64,000 nucleotides of DNA from Paracentrotus lividus (Eukaryota > Echinodermata > Echinoidea > Camarodonta > Echinidae): NCBI GenBank assembly GCA_940671915.1, contig CALNVZ010003429.1, forward strand, positions 24,741,388 through 24,805,387, given 5' to 3'. Both the position numbers and the translations under genes were made by a program. The notes beneath the pieces are model-generated. The model ran no database searches, was not told the origin of the DNA, and was given only the letters and a program-made list of their open reading frames with translations. Numbering within the stretch: the stretch's first letter is position 1; the number at the start of each line of letters is the position of its first letter. Positions 38,320 through 50,800 of the stretch are shown piece after piece.

Positions 38320-38466
38320 CTTGGAGCCAGAGGGGCGCTATTGCAGATCAAGGATGTTCCGTTTGGAGCCAGAAGGGCGCTATTACCATTGACTTTGGAC
38401 AGTAATAGCGCCCTTATGGCTCTCAACGGCACATCTATAAGATGCAATACGCCCTTATGCGCTCCA
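38320..38466. repeat. Hairpin of four 'GGAGCCAGAAGGGCGCTA' units
   Basis: TTGGAGCCAGA(A/G)GGGCGCTAT occurs at 38320 and 38363 forward and twice inverted at about 38403-38426 and 38445-38466. The inner pair forms a stem of about 23 bp with a 17-nt loop. Confidence 0.82.
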
Positions 38467-38699
38467 ACACAGAAAGAGCAGAACATAAATTATGATACAA
38501 CATAAGAGGAACACTCTAAGTAAAAAGCACACACACACGACTATCACAATACATGAAGACAAGACCTGGCAAACGCATCGAAGAATAATTATTAGATAAC
38601 AGCAGCGGATAAAAGCAGGATTAATTAACTGATAGGGACGGAAAAGGAATAAGAAAGAAAGAAAGAAAGAAGAAGAAAAAAAAAAAAGCACGAAAGGTT

Positions 38700-41000
38700 A
38701 GCGCAAGCATGCATTAGTATCACACATGATCGTTGAGTTGATTGATTACATAGCAGGTTGTAGGCGATGATTCATTGCCGAGTTGCAGAAATAGACTCAT
38801 ACATGGCCCGGTAAAGAAGAAAGAAAAAAGAAGACAGCGATGAAGATGCGTGCCGGTGTCGGAGTTAAAACGTCCGACGACGAGAATCCGCCCCGCCATG
38901 CGTACTAACGTGCATAATTTAACATGGGAACAATAGCGTGGCACTCTTCAAAACCAAGCCCCTTCACCCCAACCCTTTTTCTGGGTTCCTTGGCCCTATA
39001 TCTGATCATTATAGGATCAATTTGAGACAGATTTTATTTATTATTATTTCCTGAGACTGTTTTGCAACATATAGATCCTCAATCTATGCTTGAGCTTCTT
39101 CTCAAAGCTGAAATTATCTCGTTTAAACCCATTCCGATATCTTAGCACATGGGCGCGGAACGCGGCTAGAGGGGCTGCAGCCCATCCACTTTTTTTCAGC
39201 CAACGTGTACAAAAAACGCGGAAATAAACCATAGCTTTGTGATTTTCAGCCGGTTCACCCCTCCACTTTGGCTCAGCACCTTCACTTTTCAAAAACGCTC
39301 CGCACAGCCCTGAACATAAAAATACACATGTCGGCGGATCCTCGGCGGACGTTTTCGCCTTCGACACCGGGATAGATATAAACATCGTGCAATAGAAACG
39401 CCAGTGAAAGTCCCAACGCGTATGAGAGTGCGTGTGGCTGTGCTAGCGTGTGAGAGATATGACATTTTGGAAGCGACCCGTTTTTTTTTTCGTTTTCTTT
39501 TTGGCGCTTTAAAACCTGTAATTTATATCAGGTCTTTCTCCTTCCTTACATTAAGCATCTTACCACACACTCTACCCTTATACGTAGTTCATCTGTAGTA
39601 TAATGTTCCTTCTCCAGTTCTCTGTCACGCAGTTTTGTCTCTTTTCATTTTTTCTTGTTGTATTTCTCTATGAGCGATTTTACCTATATTTTAGTTGTGG
39701 CTACCGAGAAGAAACCAAGATCTAAGTAAGATGTCAACATGTTTTACAAGCGGATTCAAGCCTGAGTGGGTCTAATATCATACACGATTTTTATGCATGA
39801 GAATAAAGAATATAACAGGCATACTGGATTTATTAGCAGGGCGTGCCGTGAATGAGAGAGAGAGAGAGAGAGAGAGAAGCGAAGGAGAAGTAAGATAATT
39901 TTTTTATGGAGTAGAAATGCCAGCGCTCTCAATTGACAATGAATATCGCCAACGGAACAGAAAATTGGCCTTCCGTCAGACCCCCCCCCCCCCAAAAAAA
40001 AATTATCTTTGTAGGCCAATAACATAATTTATGTAACATGTCCACTCGATAGTCGAAGTTACTGATATTAATTGTGTTTAATCTATTTGCCCTTTTTTCG
40101 GGGGAGGGGCATTTTCCATTCCTCAATATCGGCCCTCTATCAATAACATCAGAGGCACAAAATTACTGCAATGTCGTAGTCCTATAAAAACCGCAATAAT
40201 ATAATCTTCATGCTTTTGGTAATGAAATTTCGCATGTAAGTAGATTAATGTATGCTTGCCCCACTTGTCTTATTTATTCCTCAGCACCTAAGTCGCGCCA
40301 ACGAATAAGACATGCCATTCTACCTATCTGTCCCCCACGTATTCCAGCGTGGTTGTAGCCAACGGGGGTTTTGAATAAGTGGGACTAGGGAGAATAATTC
40401 GGCCACAAACTTACTGGAAGGGGGTCCACACACGTGGATCTAGCGATCAATAGCTATTCCCCTAGGACTCTTCCGTGCACAAACAAAATTAAACCCAGCT
40501 AATATAAACGCTTGGAACTAAAAAGGGAAAGAGGGTTTCAAGAAAACCCGACGCAAGACACGAACCAACCTTTTTATAGTGAACTTGTGTTCGATGTTAT
40601 CATAAAAAGGGTCATAGCGATGTTAAAAGGGTCTTATTAAAGAAGGATAATACATAAGACACGCATTTTTATGAATGCAGTTCAAAATTCCCGCGTATTC
40701 ACTGATGCTAAACTGGCTCGTGAAACGAGGAATTTACTGTTGTCCTCTGAAAACGACATTTCTCACTGTCCATACGAATAGCAAAATAAAATAATCTTAT
40801 TGGATGCTAAACATTCAAAAAGGGAATACCAATGCACGCCTTGTGCGGATGTGGATGCAGCAAATATTTATTTGAGAAAACAGGCAGAATTGATTTCTTC
40901 TTTTGTGGAAAACAAAAATTAAAAACAGGCATGCATGCAGGGGACCTGATGAAAAAAGGATCTGGGGTGGTAAAATCCAAACTGAATACAAACACATCTC
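38700..41000. other. Mostly non-coding stretch, no gene seen
   Basis: It holds a (GA)n run at about 39854-39878 and poly-C/poly-A at 39980-40001. I find no recognisable coding exon. Confidence 0.5.
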
Positions 41001-41054
41001 ACCTTATTTTTTATATGACTGCGCTTGCGTCTGCTACCCCCCCCCCCCAAAAAA

Positions 41055-41165
41055 AATAAATAAATAAAATAAAAAATAAATAAATAAGTAAAATAAAAAT
41101 AAAATAAAAATCAATCAATCAATCAATCAACACTGAGGTAGAGATCAGTGTCAATCAATCAATCT
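41055..41165. repeat. (AAAT)n and (CAAT)n tracts
   Basis: AAATAAAT then ATCAATCAATCAA repeats. Confidence 0.88.
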
Positions 41166-41984
41166 TGCAGTGTTTCTTAATCTAACCATAGATGGAGCTC
41201 TTTACATTTTATTGGCGTGCAATTGTGATTGTAAATGGTATGTTAATCAAGCTCAGTGTCCGAGAAGACTACTGCAATGCAAATACGATCTATGTAGTTT
41301 TATATCAAACAAAAACAAAAATACACGCAAAAACAGACAAACAAATAGACAGACAAAAAAATGATGTTCGAAAATATACTAGAATGGGTGCATAAAATGC
41401 CGGTACAAGCCTGTGTGTACATTGAAATAGTACTATACAGTCTGTGTAAAAAAAAATGGTACAGTCGGGGAAAAAAAATCATTTAGGTGTGAAATCTTTT
41501 TATATAATGTGTGTATGTGGTACCAAATTAAAGCCAAAAGATTTTTATTGCTGATGCGCTTTGTCCTGTATAATTTGCTTTCGTAAAACAAAAGTTATGC
41601 TAAGTTTTGTGCGACGAGGAACAAATCGAAATTACGCACTTCCAGTATTGTTCTGGAGCGCTGAATTCACGGTCATTATGCGAAATCGTACACAAAGGCA
41701 TGGGACGGCGTGCGAAAAATGGATTTTCCTTGATTGTAGAAAATTAGTCATATCTCAAAAAATACTGCACCAAATGTGATGAAAAAAAATTACAGAAGAA
41801 AGAGTGATATTCCTGCTTTATGAAAATAACAAACAATACCACGTTGATATTAACCTTCACACTTTAAAAAAATGTTTTCCAACTGTACCATTTTTTTTTA
41901 AAGGGGGGGGGGGGGTGAAACCAACCAATATACGAGTTGACAAATTAAGGCTAGTGGATGATCATATTTTCAAACTTGATCATC

Positions 41985-42755
41985 ATTTGAAGAGCTTGGT
42001 TCCAAAAGGGACTAAATCCATATTTGACCAAATTTCACTTTTTAAGCTAAATAGCATATCTAGTGCAAGGGATTTAAAATGCCAAACATCGCATTCCAAT
42101 TTCATTTTTTTTGGGGGGAAATATTTTTGATGTTTTCAAATTCTGTTTCATTCCAAAGGGACTAAATCCAAAACAGTTCCATTCCAAAAGGGACTAAATC
42201 CACTCTGTCGATTTTAAATATCTTAACTTTAACTATGTTCCCGACGGATATATTTATATTCTGATTTTTGCACACAGGCTGTAGATGTTATTAATTTTAA
42301 GATTTTATGAATATTCTTTGATTAAGTCCCTTTGGAATGAAATATTTGGACCGTCTGAAAATCAAATTTTTGGCGAAAAAAAAATTCTTCAAAATTTACA
42401 AAGTTTTTACTTTTATTTTATTCATACTCCTTCAAAATAACATTTAAACACATTTTTAGTCTGACCAAAAACTTTGATTAACCGGAAATGTGATGTTTTA
42501 TTGGGAAAATAGACGATTTACGGGAGTTCTTTCCAAAAGGGACTAAATCCATAGAAATTAAAATTTCAAAAATTTATTAAAAAATTAAATTTTATAGCTA
42601 ATTTTTTTTTAAATTGGTATTAAAATGGTCTAAGGCAACTGTACTAGCATGTGTACCAAAATTAATTCATATTGTTCACGGTAAAGTAATAAATACAAAA
42701 TCAGTGATTATACAAAAGTGGATTAGTCCCTTTTGGAATGAAACTTTCATTTATA
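41985..42755. mobile_element. Foldback element of the TTCCAAAAGG family (copy 2)
   Basis: The motif TTCCAAAAGGGACTAAATCC occurs forward at about 42000, 42153 (shortened), 42182 and 42531. It is inverted at about 42324 and 42722 (GGATTAGTCCCTTTTGGAAT). The layout matches copy 1, with GGGACTAA replacing GGTACTAC throughout. Confidence 0.8.
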
Positions 42756-43584
42756 AAACACGAACCTTTTTCAAAAACAGGAAGAGAAATGAAGAGTAAG
42801 GGACAATGGATTCTGAGGAGAGAAAGGGAAAAAACCCCCATCAGATTTAATTAAGTAAAAAAAAAAGTAATGAAATAAAAATAAAGATACAAATAATTCT
42901 GTTTTAAAAAACACCGCAATGTTTGATGGATCAAAAATTAAAATAAAATCAACATCGACGGTTTTAAACAATGCATAGGCGACTACAAAACGTCACAATC
43001 AGGTTCGAAACACACTTATTTATTATCTAAGGAGGCCATGTCCTGTATTTCACTCACGTTATATATTGTGTATGCATTAGCATACAAATATATTATACTT
43101 GAAGGTCTCGATGCATTTTGCGAAATTGATTACGAACAACTTCGAAAAACACAATTTACGAAAAATGTATTGCAAAAGAATATGGCCCAAATCAATTGTG
43201 CAAGACATATAAAAGGTCAAATGTACGTGTACTTCATAAAGTCCCCTCAATCTCGCTCGCTTCTCTCCTTTTCTACCCTCTATTCTCCGTTCTCTTCCCC
43301 ATCTCTCTATCTTTATCGCACACTCCGATGTAATTTCATGGAACCTTTATTGCAACAATAACATACCTGAGTGGGATGAATTACGCAGAGCAAATTTCCT
43401 CTGTCGAAAATGAGAGATTGTACAACCAAACGTCACTTTTCATAAGCACCCAATATGTTTTTCTCGATATCTTAATAAGCCAGCGCATCTTTTTCATAAG
43501 TATATCTACATCACAGCACTTGGGCGCTGGCAATATATCATATCGAGGCCACGAAGTCATCGGATGAATTCTGATTTTTGATTT

Positions 43585-43621
<37 letters not shown>

Positions 43622-43645
43622 AGAGAGGAGAGAGAGAGAGAGAGA
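43585..43645. repeat. (GA)n microsatellite
   Basis: About 30 GA units with two interruptions. Confidence 0.95.
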
Positions 43646-43896
43646 AGACTACGAAACATAACAGGATGGATGGGAAAAAACGTATGCACCCCCCCCCCCC
43701 TTATGAAAGCTCTAAACCGCAGACATGTACATGTCGTGAACTTTCATGTGGTTCGTTTTTTCATGTTTCTCTCTTTCTTTCTTTTTTAATTACTCATCCC
43801 CCATCCCCTACCCGGAAACAAAAAAAAACAAAAAAAATCAATCTAGTTCATACGGGTAACATCATTACAAACACACAGATTAAACAAGATGAATCC

Positions 43897-43914
43897 TCGA
43901 CCGCGCGCGGTCGA
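43897..43914. repeat. Perfect 18-bp palindrome
   Basis: TCGACCGCGCGCGGTCGA abuts the minisatellite element's left end. It may be target sequence or part of the element. Confidence 0.9.
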
Positions 43915-43918
43915 AATA

Positions 43919-44682
43919 TATGCCTCCGCCATTGCCAGATCAGAAATATATGACAAATTTCATCTATTTATTTTCCTTTATTTCACAATGTGACCTCTGT
44001 GACCCTTGACCTTTGACATTTTTACTCCAAAATCTAATCAGATCGTCTTCCTATGGTGATACATACTACCCCTATGTTTGAAGCTCATAGCTCGAATGGT
44101 TCTCAAAATATCGCGATAACGAACTCAATACAAAGAATTTCACAATTTGACCTCTGTGACCCTTGACCTTTGACCTTCATAATCCAAAATCTAATCAGAT
44201 CGTCTACCTATGGTGATACATACTACCCCTAAGTTTAAAGCTCATATCTCAAATGGCTCTCAAGATATCGCAATAACGAACCCAATACATGAGACTTCAA
44301 CTATTTGACCTCTATGAACCTTGACCTTTGACCTACAATACTCCAAAATCTAATCAGATCATCTTCCTACATTGATACATACTATCCTCCAGTATGAAGT
44401 TAATATCTCAAATAGTTCTTGAGATATCGCGATAACAAACACAATACATGAGATTTTTAACCATTTGACCTCTGTGACCATTGACCTTTAACCTACAATA
44501 CTCCAAAATCTAATCAGATGATCTTCGAGTGGTAATACATACATTCCCTAAGTTTGAAGTTGATATCTCAAGTAGTTCTTGAGATATCGTGATAACGAGC
44601 AAAGATGACGTACGGACGGACGTACGGACGGACAACCCGAAAACATGATGCCTCCGGCACCACCTTCAGTGGCGGAGGCATA
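43919..44682. mobile_element. Minisatellite-bearing element with TATGCCTCCGCCA termini (pearl-like, copy 1)
   Basis: Perfect 13-bp inverted termini (43919-43931 and 44670-44682) enclose four ~160-bp tandem units starting at about 43980, 44138, 44297 and 44459. Each has TGACCTCTGTGACC, CCAAAATCTAATCAGAT and GATATCGCGATAACGA. Then come (ACGG)n-like DNA at 44610-44632 and a GC-rich hairpin. This order of TIR, ~160-bp core repeats, ACGG microsatellite and terminus is that described for pearl-type elements of bivalves and sea urchins. Confidence 0.8.
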
Positions 44683-45404
44683 AAAATAAAAATAGTAATA
44701 ATAATATTGTCTTCTTACATGTGTAAATCAAGAATTGGTAGGATTAGAAAGGGGTATTCATGAAAGGTAAATATTTGCCTTCAATATATTTCATATAATA
44801 ATATTATATAAAGAAAAAGTGGGAAAAACACTCAGAGATACAACACATTATAATAAGATCAGATTCAATCATTGTTCATTTATTTTCCCTCAAGATAATA
44901 TGCATGATAAAACTTTGAATATACATTTGTATCATATAAAAACTTGAATTGCCCCTTGTGTAATAAAATGTGAAAAAAAGAATAAATTAAAATAACAAAA
45001 ATTAAAAAAGAACACACAAAGCAAACATACTTTGTTTAACTTTTTTATATACATGTAGTCCTCTACATATAGAATGTATTTCTGTATCATATACAATCTG
45101 TACTTTGCACTGGTATTTAAAATAATATGGAACATCCAATGAAAAACAAAGAAAAATAAAAATAAACAAACACAACAAACATTAACATACAAATGTTTTC
45201 TCAAATTAAAAACATACATTTATACAAAAGTAACTATTCATTTGGATGAAAACAAGTCGTATTAATGGAAAATGATATAATCTCCGAAAGAGAAGTCTTT
45301 TAATATGCGTCCATGATTCAAATATCACTTAGTTATCTAATTCTGAATAAACATGATTTCCAACCTACATACATGTAAATCAAATACCAATTGCATGGTG
45401 GATT

Positions 45405-45893
45405 CAAATACGGTGAAGAGGTTTACAGTTCACCATGTGGTTAGTCCTAAAAAGGACTGTTTGAGAAAGTGGAAGGGGAAATGAAGAGTTACAGAAAGTA
45501 GAAATTGATAGGCGAGATAGATAGTAGAGAGTAGAATTAGAGGTAGAATTAGACGTCAGGCGTCGATGCTACTCCCACGTCCGCACATCAGCTATACATC
45601 CCGCGCATCTTCTACCACTCTTCCCTCCTGAAGAGGACAGTCAACCTGTCCGAAACGTCGAGCACTCTCTACTACTACTACTCAAGCCTTCCTCGCATCT
45701 CGTCTTCTCAACTGGTTTACAGTCCTTTTCAGGACTAAATCACGAAAGATTACCTCTAATTCTACTCTCTACTATCTATCTCGCCTATCAATTTCTACTT
45801 TCTGTAACTCTTCGTTTCCTCTTCCACTTTCTCAAACAGTCCTTTTTAGGGCTAACCACATGGTGAACCGTAAACCTCATCACCGCAAATACC
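45405..45893. mobile_element. Foldback repeat with ~140-bp inverted arms and a ~200-bp loop
   Basis: 45405-45551 and 45755-45893 are inverted copies sharing GGTTTAC(A/G)GTTCACCATG, CCTATCAATTTCTACTTTC and CTCTACTATCTATCTCG (or complements). The loop contains a hammerhead-type core at 45625-45662 and a CTACTACTACTA run. The loop phrase resembles the conserved segment of Penelope-like retroelements. Confidence 0.8.
45625..45662 (+). ncRNA. Hammerhead ribozyme core (minimal, short helix III)
   Basis: In order: stem I strand CTC (45625-45627); CTGAAGA (45628-45634), fitting CUGANGA; stem II GGACAG / CTGTCC with loop TCAAC (45635-45651); GAAA (45652-45655); C-G; cleavage triplet GTC (45657-45659); and stem I strand GAG (45660-45662). 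Every core position expected of a hammerhead is present. ACGT at 45655-45658 is self-complementary, so helix III would close only between two copies, as proposed for dimeric hammerheads in retroelements. Activity is inference. Confidence 0.6.
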
Positions 45894-46635
45894 AATTGTT
45901 TTCTAGTTTTACATCGATAGGCTCCATACTGAGCGGATTTTCAAAATCGTCCAAAAAAGTTGTAAATATGCCAATATCCCCACTTCAGACCTCTGACACA
46001 GAGAGATTATAATTTTTGCAAAATTTGTAAAAAAAAAAATAGATTTATTTTATTTAAATATCATACAAAAATATGTGGAGAAAAAAAAATAGTTAATCTC
46101 GCTAAAAATGTGGAATCTTGTTGAATATAATGATAGTTCATGGCAACATCGATGGCACATCTACAGATTTTTTTGGCAGTTAATTTCAGAAACTTCTCAT
46201 AGATTACATGAAGAACACAATGGCACTGTTTACCTTTTCAAAATGTTATAGTTTTGTTAATTATTCAGTTTCAGAAAATACTTGTATATACCTTTATCTT
46301 AACAATTATTATCAATAACGCTAATAATAATGTAATGATTCCACAGAACTTATTTTTTAAGCACTTCAATAAAAAGCATGGAAGACATGGAAGAAAAAGT
46401 ACATACATTGCTTAACAAAATTGTCTAAATAAATGAGTTTAGAGTAATTCACAAAATAGTGTGGTACATTATTCTAGACAAAGAGAGTACGCAAAAGTAG
46501 AACAAATTACACAAAATTTTCGGCAATATTGTTTTATGAAACATTCAGGAAATACCATGAAATTTGAAAACAAATCTTTAAAAACTCACCAAATATGGCG
46601 TACATGGATTGCATGTACCAATACAGTTGCGGATA

Positions 46636-46715
46636 ATAATAATAATAATAATAACACCGGTTTCTTATAAAGCGCTTTACCTGTTAAGACCAAAGCGCTT
46701 ACAGTATATTATTAC
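46636..46715. repeat. (AAT)n followed by an 'AAAGCGCTTTAC' segment
   Basis: Seven to eight AAT repeats followed by TATAAAGCGCTTTAC and, inverted, CAAAGCGCTTAC. It looks like the microsatellite end of a dispersed repeat. Confidence 0.6.
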
Positions 46716-47638
46716 CCCGGTCATTGGATTCATTTCAGAATCCAGGATTTGATATTTGAAGAGATTGTGTTTGCCAAATTTTCTGGGGTGAATAACGGCT
46801 CTATTATGTTTGCGCATGGGCCGAAACTTTCAATTGTGTGACGTAAGTCTGGATCCGCTACGACGTTCATATCCTGGTTTTGCCCTTTACTGAGACAAAA
46901 AACACATATGCTGAAAAAGTACTGATAAAAAGATTTAATTAAAATTTGTTATATACACTGTATACACAATTTAAGAGAATGTTTAGGAATGTATTCCACA
47001 ATTCTTGTTCGTTCAAAAATAGCATTTCTTGGCATAATTTGTACATCATCTAGGCAAGAAAAAAAAAATACAAAAGTCTAGACATACATATACATGTAAT
47101 CATTACATGTACATTTTTTTAAAGACAAAAAGTACACATCAAGGCCCCAATCTTTAAGTAAAGTACAGTCCTGTTATGAAGAGGTGCCCAAGACAAACTC
47201 AATGAATTTTGTTTGAACAAAATACAATTATACTGAACACATACATGTAGGCACATGTGCACTTGTTTGTAATGGGACTGAGAATTGACTCTTTTGAAAG
47301 ATTCGTGTTGAGTCTGTACTCGTTATAAAGTGAGTACACATCATATATTCAGGTCAAAGTAAGACTTTATAAAAAAAACAAAAACAAACAAACAAACTCA
47401 TGTCTAAATTGCATAGAAGCTTCATAACCTTTATTATATGAATTGATATGACTAAAAATATTGTTTTCTTTATAGAGCACAACAATCTCCAAAAACAATG
47501 ACAGATATAATTGGAAGATTTAAGAAAAAAAAAAGAGAAAAAGACAAGTGCTTGTGTTGTTGATGAAAATGTTATTCCTGTTGTTGATGTCACTGACATT
47601 AATGAAAATAATCAGGCCATTAACATCATATTGCATTT

Positions 47639-47728
47639 GTTGTTGACAACGTTGTGGCTTCTCCCTCACAAAGTTACCTTGCCCTCTTTTACAAGTTGCG
47701 GCCACATTCAACCTTCTGGGTAGACATA
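47639..47728 (-). pseudogene. Partial tandem duplicate of ENOSF1 exon 14 in the 3' flank
   Basis: This segment repeats the end of exon 14 and its flank about 107 bp further downstream. Read in the exon frame it gives VYPEG, a TGA in place of CGA, then [13 protein letters not shown] and a stop. Upstream and downstream flanking bases (GTTGTTGA, TTCTCCC) are duplicated as well, so it is a DNA-level tandem duplication, probably lying in the 3' UTR. Confidence 0.85.
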
Positions 47729-47775
47729 ATTAAGCCATGATTGCATTCGTTGTTGATAGCATTGCAGCTTCTCCC

Positions 47776-47883
47776 TTACAAGGTTACCTTGCCTTCCTTA
47801 ACAAGTTGCTTCCACATTCGACCTTCTGGGTAGACGTAGTCTTCAAGACTGGCTTTCTTGAGTTCAGTGGAGTAACCAGGAAT
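47776..47883 (-). CDS. ENOSF1: ENOSF1 terminal coding exon 14 (residues 412-446 and stop)
   Basis: It encodes [20 protein letters not shown], then [15 protein letters not shown] and TAA at 47776-47778. Human ends similarly with YPDGEVWKKLL. A partial duplicate of the exon lies immediately downstream. A possible polyadenylation signal, AATAAA on the minus strand, is at 47430-47435; it is not confirmed. Confidence 0.95.
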   Translation of the reverse strand: MPGYSTELKKASLEDYVYPEGRMWKQLVKEGKVTL

Positions 47884-50800
47884 CTACAAATAGTAAATAA
47901 AACGTAACCTCGTTAACAAAAGGTAAATGTAAATTGCCACTCGGTCTACTCACACTTTACTGCCAAATTGGTGTAATCCCACATGGTCTAATTTCATTTC
48001 GTCTGCAACCAATTTATCTAACTATTTTTAGGTCTAAACGTCACTTTGCCTATTTACCATTTCGTCTAATTCCCATATTGTTTAATGCCCATTTCTTGTA
48101 ATGTTCACTTGGTCTAACACCCCTTAGTCAAATACCTGTAACAAACTGGAAATAGACCAAATGATAATTTTAAAGTAAGACAGAAATGCAATTACTGGTT
48201 AAAAATTTGCAATTAGACCAAGTGGTTATTGGACCAAGTGAGTATTTCACAAGTATGTTTTAGACCAAGTCGAAATTTAATTTAGTGTTAAAGATAGACT
48301 ACAGAGTTATCGTTTCTAAATCATGTGTAATGCCTAATTTTAGTCAGTAAAATCATGCTATAAAAGGTGCCGTAGCATGGATTGATTACCAGTATTTGAA
48401 TGCTATTCATGCACGTGACTAAGAGGGAAAGAATTCATATTTTTAGAACAACAAACTACAAAACAAAGGATAATTGAAATACAATGTAGGAAAAGGAGAA
48501 GGAGAAAGAAATATCCAGATCTACAATATTTTACCTTCTGTGGCATATAAGAAGCATTCTTGATGGTAGACGGGTACTTAAAGTGCTCTCTCAGATGATC
48601 CACATACTCAATTACCCTGTAAAAAAAAGAGAGAAAAAAAAGACGAAATAAATAATGAGAAAACTTCCATCAATTTCAATTATATTTGTTTCTTTAAAAT
48701 ATAACAAATGCAAGTCTGCAGTTGAAAGGAAATTACTGATTGTGGTATAAAGATTAAATTGTGAAGGAATCTTCTTAAAGTGATTTGAAAAGCTTAAAGA
48801 CCGTTGACGGAGTAAATACAACCTTACATCGATTGAAAGCTAAGTAGGCGTATAACATAAATACCCCCCAAAATAAATTCAATTTTCATAACAGTATTCA
48901 TAAAAAGGTGATCGAACCTCAACCAGGCCATCCCTCCCAAATACTCGAAAAGTTACCCCTATTTTAATGGCGCGGTTGATGACGTCAAAGAAGTTTAAGG
49001 GAATGCTACTGCCAGGCATGATTGGGTTTCGCCTTTAGAAAACACGTTTGTATTGCTATGTCAGAACAATAGACCTCATGTGTGCTAGAATTCTATTGTT
49101 ATGAAATGAAAGGGCAAATTCATTCAGCATTTAGCATGTAGCATTTCGTTAACATTTTTTGACGTCATCAGCCGCGCCATTATAATAGGGGTACTTTTTC
49201 GAGTACTTGGGAGGGATGGCCTGGTTGAGGTTCGATCACCTTTTTAATGAAATACTTTCTAGATGGAAGATAAAAATGCTTAAATTGGGAATTGTTGTAT
49301 TATGAAGAAATATTAGCTTTCGTTTTATGTGTAATTTTGGTTTTTATTTCTCGGTCCGGTCTGGGACTTTAATAAACAATTCACACAGCATTGTTGTGTG
49401 CTATGAGGTTTTAGAATCAACAAAATGATAAATAAATTAACCCAATTCTGCCTAGAGCCACATGGACTACACATATAAATGCATGTATGGGACTACTAAA
49501 AATGTTCAACCAAAACATTTAAACCCCTTTTTTTTATACTCATTTGGTTTATGACGGTGTTTGAAGAACAATTCTTCTCAGTGGAACATTTTACTATTAT
49601 ATTGTTACTAAAAGAAATGAAAGTAGTTTGAAAGCTTGTAATTATATTGTTAACCTTGCCCACAACAGTAGATTCTCTTTGTATGAAACTTTTCATGATA
49701 TTCATTTTTTTTTGTGTGTGTGTGTTACTTCTTTGATCCTCGTCTAAACACTCATATGATACACTCACTATTATGTTGAAGTATATGCCCTTCTGGAAGA
49801 GCAGACTGAAATTCTTACAATATGCTTTGTCACAGAGGATACATGTTCTTAGTGTCCTCACATGCATAAGCCTCCATTTCCGAGTTTCGTGATATTTGAA
49901 GTTTATGGGGAAAAGTATAATTCAGTTGTCAATGGGTTAAAATAAAAACTTGTATTTTAATAAAGCATGAGATAGCAGACTGGTACCAACCTTCCTTCCT
50001 TTGTTCCTGATACGCATACATAGTCAAACATACTAAGATGATGGACCAGCTCACAAAGCAACACTCCACCTGCATGTGGGCATACAGGTACTGCCAAAAT
50101 ACAAAAGAACGCAACATACATGTTAAAGGTGGTGTATAGTTTCGGGAGAAAGAAAAATTAATTTTGGTTCACATTAAGATAAATTGTAAAAGATTGAATC
50201 CAAGAACCATAATAAAGCAAATTATAGTACTTGAAATCTCGTTTTAGTGTCTTTATTTCATAATATAAGGATAAAAAAGATAAGTCGGAAATCACAGGTT
50301 AGCGCTCACGTGGAAAACCAATGGGGATTCTCTTGTGTGGGTGTTACACACAGATCGTTCGCACTAATTCACGCCGTAACCTCCGGCGTGTGAACTTGCC
50401 AGCAGAGGTATAAACGGTAGTTAAATTACGCTATATTCAAACAAATTCAATGAAATTCATCAGAAATAACGAAAGGAATGTCACAAGATCTCTCACACAT
50501 ATCTTTTAGTGCACTGTGGACAACATGTAACTACATTTGATCGGTTTTTTGCCAATTCCTTTTTTGCTACCAAAACTATACACCAGGTTTAATGAATCAA
50601 CTACATGTATAAGAATTTACTATGTTTTCACAAGTTTACATATGGCTCAAAAAATCAAACATTAAGCTTAGAGGTGGGGCTTATTTTGTGTATTTTATCA
50701 AATGACATATCTTCCTTAAATGCTATGTTGCACACATACAGTATTGTCAAATAAAATAAAAACTGGTATTAGACAGTCGTGAGTTCTATGCATTTACAAT

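Noticed and set aside
43000..47776. Thymidylate synthase gene expected convergent with ENOSF1, by analogy with human
   Set aside because: I searched both strands by eye for recognisable TYMS motifs and found only repeats; the human overlap is not seen here.
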